Part shown: positions 11,680 through 21,859 of the stretch, piece by piece
How positions within the stretch are numbered: the first letter of the stretch is position 1
Layout of the letters: the number at the start of each line of letters is the position of its first letter
Assembly (NCBI GenBank): GCA_002633025.1
Contig: NMRB01000060.1
Location: forward strand, 261,714-325,713
Source of the DNA: Notospermus geniculatus
Lineage: Eukaryota > Nemertea > Pilidiophora > Heteronemertea > Lineidae
Direction of reading: 5' to 3'
DNA: 64,000 nt
Made by a program: the position numbers and the translations under genes
Notes under the pieces: generated by a model
Told to the model about the DNA's origin: nothing
Database searches by the model: none
Seen by the model: the letters and a program-made list of their open reading frames with translations, nothing else

Positions 11680-12155
11680 GAAACGTGCCACCAAATGACA
11701 GAATTTTGAACTTTGGCCTCTGTGGCCTTGAAAAGTAGGTCAAATCAAAAACCCATTACACGTCATGTATCCTCATTAGCTAAACCGATGATGAAAATTT
11801 GGAGACGATCCAGACGTTAGTTTACGAATTATCGGAATTTGAGTTTTTGTTTTTGACACCTGGTGGCTTGGCTAAGAATCAAATCGGACCGAAACTTGGT
11901 GCCATAGGTCAACTGACATAGGGCTGTATATCTACCAAGTTTCAGGTCAATCGCCCACGCAGTTACGTAACATGCCACCAAATGGCAAAATTTCTAACTT
12001 TGACCTTTGTGACCTTGAAAAGTAGGTCAAATCACAAACCCATTACATGTGTCATGTATCCTCATTAGATACACCTATGATAAAAATTTGGAGATGATCC
12101 AGTCATTAGTTCAGGAGTTATTGCACATTTGTGTTTTGGGTTTTGGCCACCTAGT
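11680..12155. repeat. Two direct copies of an approximately 288-bp unit
   Basis: GTGCCACCAAATG, the CTTTG-CCT-TGTG-CCTTGAAAAGT block, AGGTCAAATCA, CATGTATCCTCATTAG and AAATTTGGAGA-GATCCAG occur in order in both copies, starting near 11685 and 11970. The unit is non-coding and resembles dispersed tandem repeats with TGACCTTGAAAAGTAGGTCA cores seen in many invertebrate genomes (general knowledge, not checked). Confidence 0.75.
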
Positions 12156-12164
12156 GGCCACCTC

Positions 12165-12341
12165 TCCCATTCCTGAACTCGGAAAAAATGACTAAGTTGA
12201 AGATAATGGGGTGGGGTATGGTCAGAAACAGTAATGTCCTGTCCGCTTACTTGTCCCACTCACGAGCCTGGCAAAGAATGAGAGCGTGCGGTATCTTCAA
12301 CTTAGGATTTCGTCATTTTGTCAGAGTTGAGGAATGGGACA
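12165..12341. mobile_element. Small inverted-repeat element
   Basis: CCCATTCCTGAACTCGG...AAATGAC-AGTTGAAGATA is matched inverted by TATCTTCAACTTAG...GTCATTTTGTCAGAGTTGAGG. About 45-bp arms bracket a short non-coding loop, so this is a MITE-like insertion. Confidence 0.65.
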
Positions 12342-12880
12342 GGTAAGTGGGAGTTTAGAGTACTAGGACTCCCCATTCGGAACTTCCGAAGGTAACTGCT
12401 CGGCAATTTCCGTAGACACTCGCATTTCCCCTCGGACACAATTCCAAGCAGCCATCTTGAACGCGCAAGGATTCCCTTCATTTTCTGTGGGTTTGGATGC
12501 GGTCGCCTCATCACACCCTGCGCATGAACGAAATAGGTCACACAAAAACTTTGCGTTATTGATCAATAATTGGCATATTGGGTGATATATCGGTAAGTTT
12601 ATATATAATATGCCTCAACTTATCCAGGAAATAAGGTTCGATATCTTAACAGGCCAAAATTCGGCCAAAGAATAGTCCCACGGTCGGTCACGTGGGTTTG
12701 TTGATAAACAACATGGCTGTCTTGGACTTGTGTCCGAGGTGAAATGCGCCGTCCAGTGGACAGATAAGCAGTTCGCCTGAGGTCGTTCCGAATGAGGACT
12801 CCCATTTCTTTCACTCAGTCATCAGTTTGGTATTTCATCTTCGAGAAAATTCTGTTTTATTGGTGAACATTTTTTCAATA

Positions 12881-13029
12881 GGGAGTTTAAGAAATCTAAC
12901 GATAAACGTAAACTTTACGACAACGTTATTTTTTGTACCGAGAGAGCAATATAAAATCTAGTGAATGTGCAGTATGAAAAATAACGTTGTCGTAAAGTTC
13001 ACGTTTATCGTTTGATTTCTTAAACTCCC
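12881..13029. mobile_element. TA-flanked MITE, GGGAGGTTT family, copy 1
   Basis: The 149-bp element has ends GGGAGTTTAAGAAATC / GATTTCTTAAACTCCC and long arms containing ACGATAAACGTAAACTTTACG and ACAACGTTATTTTT. It is flanked by TA on both sides (12879-12880, 13030-13031), as for Tc1/mariner-type insertions. Related copies are at 23188 (truncated), 40162 and, more distantly, 48184. Its right end lies immediately before an in-frame ATG (13032) of the downstream galactosyltransferase frame. Confidence 0.85.
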
Positions 13030-13097
13030 TAATGACCACGACTGAACGTGTATTTCTATTCTGTATTTCTAGGTCAACTAAAGGATGCAAATTTGTG

Positions 13098-14153
13098 ATG
13101 GTGCGTCTGAGATGGTTAATTTCTTCACATCGGAATCACAGGATGCGCAAGAATACCTTATTGTTTCTTTGTTTCTTGTTTGGAACTATTGTTGTTGGTC
13201 ACCGTTTCTGGTTCGGTTTATATTCAACACTTGTAGAGGAAGCGGAGGGGGCATTCCAAGTCTGCATCTCGCAAGATTATTTCAAACCGAGTGAAACTAA
13301 AGTCAATCCACATGACTACACGATGCTGAGGAAGCCAATCGGATGCAATGAAACCCGACCATTCTTGCTGATACTAGTGACATCATCTCATGAACATTTT
13401 GACAGACGTTCAGCTATTCGGGAAACATGGGGTGGTGCAGCGATGAGTGGGACCTGGCCACACAGGCCTCGTGACGACATTTATAATGCCAGAGTGTATT
13501 TCGTGTTTGGGAAACATTCGAAAGGGAATCAAACGATGGAAAATTTGCTCGCAGAGGAAGCCAGCATTCATAATGACATCATACAAGAGGATTTCTTAGA
13601 TACTTACGAGAACTTACCTAAGAAGTCAGTGATGATCCTCAAATGGGCAAGCCAGTATTGCCCGACTGCTGAGTACGTTATGAAGGCGGACGATGACACC
13701 TTTATTAATGTAGGTCCTCTTGTAACTTACATTAAGAAAAACAAAGATGCGCAATCGAAAGTAATGGGATGGCACGCGCCGTGTTCACTGGTTTTGAGGA
13801 CTGGGCACTGGGGAGTGTCAAAAGAGAAATATCCTTTAATTACATACCCTCCATACACAATTGGAGGCACTGGATACTTTTTTCCGTCCCGGTTTGCGCA
13901 TATCTTGTATAATGTCTCCCAATACGTCCCAGAAATTAGGCTAGAGGACGTTTATGTTACTGGAATACTAACTCAAGCTAGCCGGGTAATAAAAACAGGA
14001 CATGTGAGGGGATTTCATCTTATCTCAAGGGTACACTGGAATGGGTGTTCCTTTATCAGTCGCATACCGGCATTGGCAGCGACAGATCTGCCTGTAGAAA
14101 AAATAAGGAAGTTCTGGGACTTTATTACAACCCATAAAGTGTGCTATTTTTAA
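13098..14153 (+). CDS. Beta-1,3-galactosyltransferase-family (GT31) glycosyltransferase
   Basis: A single-exon ORF of 351 residues from the ATG at 13098. Members of family GT31 transfer Gal or GlcNAc from UDP-sugars in beta-1,3 linkage in the Golgi. The layout is that of a type II membrane protein: a basic cytoplasmic tail (1-18), one hydrophobic anchor (about 19-40), then a luminal domain. Visible family motifs are RRSAIRETW (103-111), the metal/UDP-binding ADDD (197-200, DxD type) and EDVYVTG (283-289); YTIGGTGY (253-260) is also typical. N-glycosylation sites are at N85, N144 and N272. The frame is open back to an ATG at 13032, but a good acceptor (TGTATTTCTAG, ending 13072) suggests the coding exon starts after it. 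I therefore prefer 13098, whose tail length is normal. Galactosyl- versus GlcNAc-transferase specificity cannot be read from these motifs. Confidence 0.9.
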   Translation: MVRLRWLISSHRNHRMRKNTLLFLCFLFGTIVVGHRFWFGLYSTLVEEAEGAFQVCISQDYFKPSETKVNPHDYTMLRKPIGCNETRPFLLILVTSSHEHFDRRSAIRETWGGAAMSGTWPHRPRDDIYNARVYFVFGKHSKGNQTMENLLAEEASIHNDIIQEDFLDTYENLPKKSVMILKWASQYCPTAEYVMKADDDTFINVGPLVTYIKKNKDAQSKVMGWHAPCSLVLRTGHWGVSKEKYPLITYPPYTIGGTGYFFPSRFAHILYNVSQYVPEIRLEDVYVTGILTQASRVIKTGHVRGFHLISRVHWNGCSFISRIPALAATDLPVEKIRKFWDFITTHKVCYF

Positions 14154-14865
14154 CATCCTTCTCTTGGACGATGCGGCAAAAAGAAAAGGAAGACATTGGG
14201 TTTGGAGGGGAGAAACGTTTTCCATTCTCCCTTGACCGCACTAAAAACACAGAAGGAAATGGAGGGTGTGTTTCAAATTCAGTCACCCAAGAAAATAGGC
14301 AAAATTAAACGCTGAAATGATCACAGAGATTTGTGCCATTGATTTTCCAAAACTCAAATGTAGTATTTGATAATGTAGACCTTTAACTATTAGTTTCTCC
14401 ATCTGGGATGTACAGTGTACACTCATCTGAAGGAGGGTATCAAACAATATTGAGCTTACCAGCAAAATCTATCGTTCCGTCCGACACCAAAACTACTTTC
14501 TACTGTCAGACTTTGAAGGGTTAATAGATCAATTAGTTTGCAGTGCCATAATTTAGAGCTCCATGATACCTAGATCTGACATGAATATTGTAGACTGTTC
14601 CAAGAAACAGCCTTTCACCAGGTAAAATACACCCTGGATGCCTGGACCGGCTCAAATCAAAGAGTGCTCGTCACAGTTCACCTTGAATACGCAGACAAAT
14701 ACCCCCGTACCGCAAACGCACGTCGACAGCTAAACATGTAGTAAGAACCGCTCAGAAACTTGAAAAACAATCTCATGTCTATTGTCAGCCCAGGCATGCA
14801 ACCCCAGCATTTGAATCCGATAAGACGTGTCAAACTCTATCACCTAAACTGTGTGCCGTGTGTAC
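14154..14865. other. Downstream flank of the glycosyltransferase, no gene
   Basis: No further coding signal and no clear AATAAA is seen close to the stop codon. The 3' untranslated region and poly(A) site cannot be placed. Confidence 0.4.
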
Positions 14866-15092
14866 ACTTTATCCTCGCTTCTAACAGTCTAAGAGGTCAG
14901 TCCAGAGTACTCATGACTAGGCCTTTGTTCCATACCATAATAGAAGCCGGAGCTTCGTTCTTTGTTCGACCAATCCGAACGAAGAAGTTTCTTGGAATAT
15001 TGCACTCACAATGACCTTCAATGCCTAGCCTTGCTTTGTATGTGTCACCTCCTGGACATTAATGACTGACCTCTTAGAGGCGAGGATAAAGT
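14866..15092. mobile_element. Small inverted-repeat element
   Basis: ACTTTATCCTCGCTTCTAAC...TAAGAGGTCAGTC at the left is matched inverted by TGACTGACCTCTTAGAGGCG...AGGATAAAGT at the right. The loop is about 160 bp and non-coding. Confidence 0.6.
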
Positions 15093-15317
15093 ATGTGAGT
15101 GACATCTGGTCGGACATGTCAAACGAGGACATCATGATCATCATGTCTAAAATGAATGCAAGACTTTGGCGGACTTACCACACGTGGAACGATGACTGTG
15201 CAATCCATGCTAGGTTGCATCAGACTCAAGGGGATTCTTAACGAAATAGAGGCAGCATTTGCATCTTCTAATTTTAAACATATGACTTGTGAAAAACGGA
15301 AGATCATCGTGTGCTTA

Positions 15318-15965
15318 AAGCTGACGTCAACGAACAAAAAGTCCCCATGCGACGAGCAAGAGAATTGCAAACGCCCTGCAGACACCTCAAACGAAGGCTC
15401 AGAACATGATATACCCCACGACGCCAGGAGGGCGCTACCTTATTTGTCTTCAGGCGACAGAGCTGCCAACATCTCCGCATACCTCTTACACTACTCAAAG
15501 AAAAAAAATTGTGCTCATTTATACTTAAAGACGAAATTCGAGCTGTCGATCTTCTGATTTGTAATCCACCACTGTATCCACTCGGCCAACGAGCTAGCTA
15601 ACAGAAACATGATTTGTGTTCGTCATAGACGTAGACCTTCGTCTTACGTAATAATACTACGAATAAGAGAAAACATGAGATGTCTACTCTTCCAACAAGT
15701 TCGGCGGCCGAACGGGTAAGACGGTGGAGCAAAGATAACGCGGCGCGGGTTCGATTCCCAGCTGGGTAAAAAAAAATTCTTTCAGAAAAATGTTCAGCAA
15801 GAGGTCACCAGAGGATGTTGACACCTCCAAAGCTCGAAGGCAGGTGGCGCCCTCCTGGCGTCGTGGGGTATATCATGTTCTGAGCCTTCGTTTGAGGTGT
15901 TTGCAGAGCGTTTGCAATTCTCTTGCTCATCGCATGGGGGCTTTTTGTTCGGCCAGGTCAGCTTT
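15318..15965. mobile_element. Inverted-repeat element with about 130-bp arms
   Basis: The left arm (about 15318-15445, CCATGCGACGAGCAAGAGAA...GAAGGCTCAGAACATGATAT) and the right arm (about 15833-15965) are close reverse complements, both ending at GACGCCAGGAGGGCGC. The spacer contains a tRNA-like SINE head. ORFs crossing the arms are mirror images of one another and are not taken as genes. Confidence 0.75.
15700..15768 (+). repeat. tRNA-derived SINE head
   Basis: A box-A-like GGCCGAACGGGTAAGACGG and a perfect box-B-type GGGTTCGATTCCC are about 35 bases apart, followed by a short A-run. The A-loop resembles Leu/Ser-type tRNAs. No intact acceptor stem is seen, so this is a SINE and not a tRNA gene. 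Confidence 0.6.
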
Positions 15966-16631
15966 ATGTCCGACCACATCTAACTTCGACCCAATGGAAT
16001 GCGTAATTCAGGAAATGAGACATGAATTTGGGATTATCAATTATGCCATTGGACCTGCGTAACAGGTGACGATCCGTTGCAAACTATTGGGTGAGTACCA
16101 TTAAAGTCTGTTTGTATAGTCTGATCGCGCTGTCGATTGGTTGTTCAAGAGTTGCCTTTGATTAAAGATCCTTGCAAAATCCAACTACATTGTAATATGT
16201 TACCTAACTTCCGCATTCCATTGGGTCGAAGTTAGATGGCTCTGGACTTTATATACCGTCCATTAACATATACTCACCTTAGAAACCCGATTTCTATTTC
16301 ATGTCCATTAATATTGAATAATATATTCAACATGAATTTTATTCTCGTGATTTTCCTGGTATATGCGGATAAATTTTATTTCATTATCTGCGATTTTTAT
16401 TCCGAAATGGACACCACGGCCCATGTGCATAAAACAACTTAAGTGTAAAAATTCAAGGGATTCCCTTAAATCACCACTTAAGTGGGAATCTAAGTTTAAG
16501 GGAGCTATGCAGAAGGCCACTTGGGAATAGTAAAAGCCTTAAACTCGCACTTAACTTTAAGTGTGGTCACATTTCCCTTCACTTACTCCTTAACATCAAA
16601 ACTTTGGCAGTCACGTGTTGGAAAAGGGCTG

Positions 16632-16706
16632 CCCATGTTGTTTTTGAGCATTATGTTGGCTGAAGAGGCTAGGAGAAACGGGCCAGAGTATTCAGCTGCA
16701 GTTTGA
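16632..16706 (+). pseudogene. Possible N-terminal scrap of the Harbinger transposase
   Basis: The short open piece MLFLSIMLAEEARRNGPEYS has the hydrophobic-then-acidic start common in HARBI1-like proteins and lies upstream of the clear transposase segment. Assignment rests mainly on position. Confidence 0.3.
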
Positions 16707-16857
16707 TCAATTTCCAAGTTCAACTAAAGTACGTTTAAATCATCTGGACCCCGATGGGCGTAACCGGACAACAATGAATTTAGGGTTTACTCTAAACGGT
16801 CCAACGCACATTGTTTTCTAACCAACTGAACCTTGGTTCGAAATAGAACACGCGACT

Positions 16858-17428
16858 ACGCAGAAAGAAAAAACTATCTCATCTCGAGATAAAATGAATC
16901 TCCAACTCTTGTCCCTAAAATGAGTTTCTTTTGCAACTCGAATAGACATAACTGGGTCTCCACTTGAGATGACATTGTCTCCAACTGGTTAAAATGATTC
17001 TCAGCTGTTTCCATCGGATTGTCTGTTGTCTCGAATCAAATAAACAAGTGATGTCTCCATATATAAAAAAAACGTTTCACACCCAGTGGGTTTCGAACCC
17101 AGGACCCTGATCGCAAGTCGGACACCAGAACCACCACACCAGCGAGCTTCTCATGAGCAGATTTTGGCAGTTTGTTTCCAATTTTCTCCAGCGGATGCCC
17201 TGTCCCATCGACTGGAGAACTGAGAAAACTCAAAATGAGTAGACTTTGTCTCCACTTCAGAATGAGACTCCAGTTGAAGTTATCTCCAGTCGATGCAAGA
17301 GAGCTTCCAGCCTTAGAAAACTGGTACTCATTCTCGGTTCGAGTAGCAAAGGAATTCATTTTAGGGACAAAATAGTAGGCTGGAGACTCATTTTATCTCG
17401 AGTTGAGATCGATTTTTTTTTCTGTGTA
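16858..17428. mobile_element. Inner foldback element carrying a tRNA-like segment
   Basis: The left arm CAGAAAGAAAAAACTATC...CTCGAGATAAAATGAATCTC is matched inverted by GAGACTCATTTTATCTCGAG...TTTTTTTTTCTGTG. The interior has scattered GAGTCTCCA/TGGAGAC words and a tRNA-like unit on the minus strand. Confidence 0.65.
17079..17148 (-). repeat. tRNA-derived segment (SINE-like)
   Basis: On the minus strand, TGGTGTGGTGGTTCTGG (box-A-like) is followed by GGGTTCGAAACCC (box B) about 30 bases on. The stem next to box B is intact (CCTGGGTTCGAAACCCA...GG type). It sits inside the inner foldback and has no acceptor stem of a real tRNA. Confidence 0.55.
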
Positions 17429-17624
17429 TGCCTTGACTCGAAATTGAACACAGGCATGGTGCATGGGATTGGCTGGAAGTGTCCTGCCAATAAAACGCAT
17501 ATTAATAGCCCGACTTCACCAACAATACCAAGGTCTGCCTGACAACAAAAGGGTCCTCCCATCGGGGTCCAGATGATTTAAACCTACTATAAGTGCCATT
17601 CGCCGAAGGTATGTGGAACAAACA

Positions 17625-18026
17625 TTATCATGTTCATGACTGATTTACTGCTGGATGATATTGAACCCAGAACAGCTAGAAACAATTGCATCCCAACATC
17701 ACTTCAAGTATGTGTGGCCTTGAGATTTTATGCCTGTGGGACATTCCAAGATGTTGTGCAGACACCATCTGCATTCACCAAAGTACTGTCTGACGCATCA
17801 TTCATTCTGAAGCCCGCGTTCCGTCGAAAAAAGCGGAACCAGTTTGTCTGATTTCCACTGCATCACAAAAATATTCAAAGTGGAAATGGCATTTTATCAT
17901 GTTTATGAAAAAGCACACTTTCCCAGTTTAGTTGGTACAATTGCATCCGTGTTACTACCCCACATCAATACGAGGATCAGTACTATAAGGAAAAACTTCC
18001 ATTCAACAAGTGTTCAAGGAATATGT
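17625..18026 (+). pseudogene. HARBI1-like transposase fragment, frameshifted
   Basis: Residues LQVCVALRFYACGTFQDVV match the HARBI1 N-terminal signature (L-Q-V-x-V-A-L-R-F-x-A-x-G-x-F-Q). A second frame gives FPSLVGTI...KNFHSTSVQGIC, matching the FPNVVGAIDGTH...RKNFHSINVQ-IC region of the nuclease domain. The catalytic Asp expected after GAI is missing here (GTIAS). The frame changes near 17850. Translation would resume at 18348 with DANMKYC after the 18027-18333 insertion, which fits the usual VC-DAN continuation. The protein is dead. Confidence 0.7.
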
Positions 18027-18333
18027 CCAAAGAGAAGGCGAGCACAAAATTCGACACACAATATGATAAATGTGTATTAAGTCAATTTCCACAATATTTA
18101 GCAAATTTTCGACTCCAACCGGGGTCTTCTTCAGGCTGGAACTTTACAATCTGAAACTCTAGAAGTTTCTTGAGGTTTTTTTCTAGAGGTTTTTTCTAGA
18201 GGTTTTTTTCTAGAGGTTTTCTATAACTCTAGAAGTTTTCTAGAGTTTCAGATTGTAAAGTTCCAGCCTGAAAAAGACCCCGGTTGGGGTCAAACATTTG
18301 CTAAATATTCTGGAAATTGACTTTATATACTTT
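18027..18333. mobile_element. Penelope-like foldback insertion with 14-bp TSD
   Basis: TTCAAGGAATATGT occurs exactly at both edges (18013-18026 and 18334-18347), and removing the insert rejoins the host transposase codons. The insert is mostly a long inverted repeat (arms about 18079-18185 and 18235-18324, AAGTCAATTTCC / GGAAATTGACTT ends) with TTTTCTAGAGG tandem units in the loop. On the minus strand the arm contains CTGAAGAAGACC...GAGTCGAAAA, close to a hammerhead core. Variable target duplication, inverted long repeats and a hammerhead-like motif fit Penelope-like retroelements. Confidence 0.55.
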
Positions 18334-18997
18334 TTCAAGGAATATGTGATGCCAATATGAAGTACTGCAGTCATGTACAGTCCTCCAAATTAATAAATGG
18401 AAACAGTGTTTTTCAAATATCTTCAAGATAAAACAAGATAATTGAAAGCGGTTTTCAACATACATGTAGTCTAGTATATTTTTACTTGGTCATATATTTC
18501 ATGTATATAGCTCCACCTAATTTTTACCCTTTGTTACGTAACAGACAATTTTAAAAAATGTCCAAAAATCAACTTTTTATTTCTAGTTTTTTTCAGCACA
18601 GTTTGAAGTGTTGTGATGAGGTGATTGGTAATGAGACTTTTTGCGAAAAAAATTATTGAAAATATTTTACCGTTTTTGTAATATCAAAAGGGGCTGGAGG
18701 AAAAAAGGGCCCATGTCCAACGTGTGCATATTTCAGAAAGTATTGGTCCGATTAGGATAAAATTCGCAGTGGTGATACTTGATAGCAAAAGATTAACAGT
18801 CACCATGCAGAGAGAACAAAAAGCCTAATTATCTAAAACAATGCATTTTTGAACCTGAACAAAAAACAGAGAAATAACTGTTTTTTTTTCTCTGAATCGG
18901 CATAGGTATTGAGTCATTGTTTCTCATTAACTTTCCAGCTGAAATCTTCACTTGCGTTCACACAATTACAATAAAACAATGATGTTTACTTCAACTT

Positions 18998-19423
18998 TAG
19001 ACTGGTACCCGGTCTTCTGGGCAGGTTGCATTCGAAGACCAGTGAAAGCAAATGATCTAAGCCGGATTCCGGACTAGTGACGTCATTCTACAAAGGTGGG
19101 TCAGGTGACATTTTGACCAGATGGAGGCTCCCACAACTCCAGGCATGATCTCGTAAATCATGAGTGAATTTCAGAAAAACATACATTTATGCTTGAGATC
19201 AAAGTTGGCTTTAGCTCAGGTGAATGAAAGAAGGCAAACAGCTTACTGCTGCCAAACCCATGCAAGCTAAATGCCTGAAACGGGCAGTGAACGGTGATAC
19301 AAATGCTATTTTGCCTATAGGGCTTCCCCGAGCTAAATATAGACCAGCGGGCGCCATGATGGTTTTATGCATTTGCTTGTATGTCCTAGTAGGCTATTTT
19401 TAATCAGGACAGTGTTCGGTCTA
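18998..19423. mobile_element. 9-bp-TSD element carrying a RecQ-like exon, copy 1
   Basis: The 426-bp element begins TAGACTGGTACCC and ends TTCGGTCTA. CTTCAACTT flanks it exactly on both sides (18989-18997, 19424-19432). It matches the copy at 27117-27543 along its length. Inside, the segment from about 19195 to 19330 is the RecQ-like piece seen intact in copy 2, but here two bases are missing (CTGCCAAACC), shifting the frame. A 9-bp duplication fits Mutator-type elements. Confidence 0.85.
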
Positions 19424-20799
19424 CTTCAACTTCTAATGGGTGTGCTTAATAGCAGGAATGACAGCAACAACCACTTCGCACTATGCAGACCAACCACCAT
19501 GTCATGGTTGGCTGATCTGCTAATTGCAAGTTCAGGTCAAGATTATAAGTGAAATTTGAGGAAGAGTGTAATGAGCTCCCCTTTCTTCTTTTGAAAACTT
19601 GAAAAATTGTGCAGTCATTCGTAGACGGAGAATTTATAGAAATATTTTACTTTCAAAGTTTTCATACTATTTTTATCACAACTTACATGTAAGTATTCGG
19701 GATTGGCCAAGTTACAACATTGTCAAAACATTGAGAAGGGGGTTGTTGGAGAGAAGTTTCACTGAGAGCGACAACAACAACGAATTAGGCCAGAAGTTTG
19801 TAATGTGAACACTAGAGCGGCGCCACCGTCGTCTGGTGGGCTGAAAGATAGTGTCGCACCGCCAGCCTCTGATCTCGCTCCGCTACCTACGCTTGGATCC
19901 GAGTCTGGCCCCCAGACGTATTCATTCTGGTTATGCTAAGGGTTCCATCATGTCACCACAGGTGGCGCTCACACACAGACGTTGATTCAAACGGGCCATG
20001 AGTATTTCTTGCGTACCGCAATGAAAAACTGAAACAATGTCTCAAATGAGTCTTATCGAGCTTTATGACACATATTATTTACATTTTAATAACTTCCTGA
20101 CCGTTCCTGCCACATATGTATATAGGAGCTGAATCGATGCTCTGACTTAAGAATAGTTCTGTGTTAAATTACATCCGGGTATGCGCGTCCTGGATTGGGT
20201 GGCGGGTACCCGGGTATCATGACGAAAATACTTCGATAGGGGCCAGACCCTCGGTTGTCTGGCTGCGCGTGACTAACCGACGGTCTGGCTGCGCGAGACT
20301 AGATGAAAGAAAGAATTGTCATGATGGCCTCCTGGTTCATCATGTTCATATGAAAAATAAAGTTACCGATTTGAAACGAAGATTTTCTCTGGTCCATTAA
20401 TGAAACATGTATTATACAATGTAGAAACTATCGTAGTTAAGATCCCATTACCCTAAATTCCAAATGTTAATGGTCATTAAAGGTGGAATTATCTTCGATC
20501 TGGCGCACTTGATTGGAACTCGAAAACTGGTGGCCATCATAGGAGTAACATAGGTAGGCCTATGTCGTATCCTGCTTAGGCATATCATTAAATCATTAAA
20601 GGTAATTCACTTGCTATTTTGTAATATCGAAGCGAGGATTACTGGATTGTCTGTACAGTAAATAGAACGAAAACAAACTCCGCAAAACCCAAGAGAAGGC
20701 AGGAGGCTGTTCAAAGCACGTGATACGCCAAGACGGCTCATCGTGAAATCGACGACCAGTTTACCATACACAAGGATATTTATAACTCACTGATGAAAA

Positions 20800-21859
20800 A
20801 TGAATACGACGGACACCAACTTCACAACCGAAGAGATGTCAAAAGGGCCTGTGGATCATTTGCTATCCAACAGTACCGAAGTGTGTTCTCCTAGGGAATT
20901 GAGTACTGTTGTCTACATCATACACGGGCCGGTGACGCTTGCCATCGTAATGCTAGGGATCGTGGGAAATCCCTTGGCCTACGTTGTCCTCAGTCGAGAG
21001 ATGCGGCCGTCATCCATCGCTGTGCTCCTCAAGTCACTCTGCGTCGGAGATATCTTCTTCCTGCTGTGCACGCCTGGATACACTCGGGCAAAACATTTCT
21101 TTCTTATCACACGGAACTGAGGTCGGTATTCATGATTACGCGAATGCATGCCAACGCCGCCTTCTGGTCGTGTAAGACTATCAGTGTGTACCTCGTTGTT
21201 TTCGTGTCGGTTGTGAGATGCATAGCTGTATCGAATCCCCTGAAAGCAGCTTCTATTTGCACAGTCAAGAGGACAAGACTATCCGTGGCATGCTTAGTGT
21301 TCTTTTCAGTCGGATATAACATTGTTAAAATCTGGTATCGCGAAGTAGCCGGTTGGGAATGGGACGTGTGTCAAAAGAAGAGGTTACCAGTAATACGTCA
21401 GAAACTACTTAATGACCAATACTTTTATATTATTTACGTGAACATCCTGTATTACCTGATTTTGTTCATAATACCTGTGGGTGTCATGCTGTACTCCAGC
21501 ATCCGCCTCATCAAAGCCCTGAAGGAAGGAGACCTCAGGGAATGTGACCAATGCCAGAGACAGTCAGACGACGTGTCACTTCGTGTCATCGCCGTAATGG
21601 TATGCTTCGTGGCATTGGAGTTCCCAGCTGTTATCTTAAACCTTTTGTACGTGATCAACACTCATTACCCTTTCTCTGACGCGGAAATTCTGTGGCAGAT
21701 AACGTCGTATTCTTACATTTTAGGAAGCATAAATTCATCACCATCAATTTTTTTCTCTTCGTCTTTACGGGGAAAAACTTTCGGCACATTGCATATAATC
21801 TTATAACTTGTCGTCCTCCAAACGACGAACTCTCAGGTTCTCAGACCACTACAACTTAA
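20800..21859 (+). pseudogene. Rhodopsin-class peptide-type GPCR with two frame changes
   Basis: An intronless seven-helix receptor is spread over three frames. Frame 1 (20800-21065) gives an N-terminus with three N-glycosylation sites, TM1 with GN (GIVGNPLAYVVL) and TM2 with GD. Frame 2 (21066-21740) gives TM3 (SCKTISVYLVVFVSVVR) to TM6 (MVCFVALEFPAVILNLL). Frame 3 (21743-21859) gives the TM7 end and helix 8 (INFFLFVFTGKNFRHIAYN) and a stop. Both shifts go the same way (one base lost or two gained). The D/ERY motif is VRC. The TM6-TM7 pattern resembles invertebrate FMRFamide/TRH-type peptide receptors. It is a pseudogene, or a real gene with two sequencing errors. AATAAA occurs at 22148 and 22167. 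Confidence 0.8.

Larger units (their letters stand above)
16734..17583. mobile_element. Inverted-repeat element inserted in the Harbinger remnant
   Basis: Ends are TTTAAATCATCTGGACCCCG at the left and CGGGGTCCAGATGATTTAAA at the right (exact 20-bp arms continuing to GATGGG). It contains a second inverted-repeat element (16858-17428). No transposase of its own is visible. Confidence 0.8.
16418..18370 (+). mobile_element. PIF/Harbinger transposon remnant with nested insertions
   Basis: The left end begins GGCCCATGTGCATAAAACAA, a typical Harbinger-type terminus, followed by subterminal CTTAAGT repeats. Fragments of a HARBI1-like nuclease follow on the plus strand. They are interrupted by an 850-bp inverted-repeat element (16734-17583) and a 307-bp foldback (18027-18333). 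The matching right end was not found, so the element is truncated or decayed. Confidence 0.6.

Noticed and set aside
15156-16062. ORFs of 133 and 90 codons with shared peptides
   Set aside because: They are the two arms of one inverted repeat read on opposite strands.
15700-17148. Real tRNA genes at 15700 and 17079
   Set aside because: Promoter boxes are present but acceptor stems do not pair and both sit inside repeats, so they are SINE parts.
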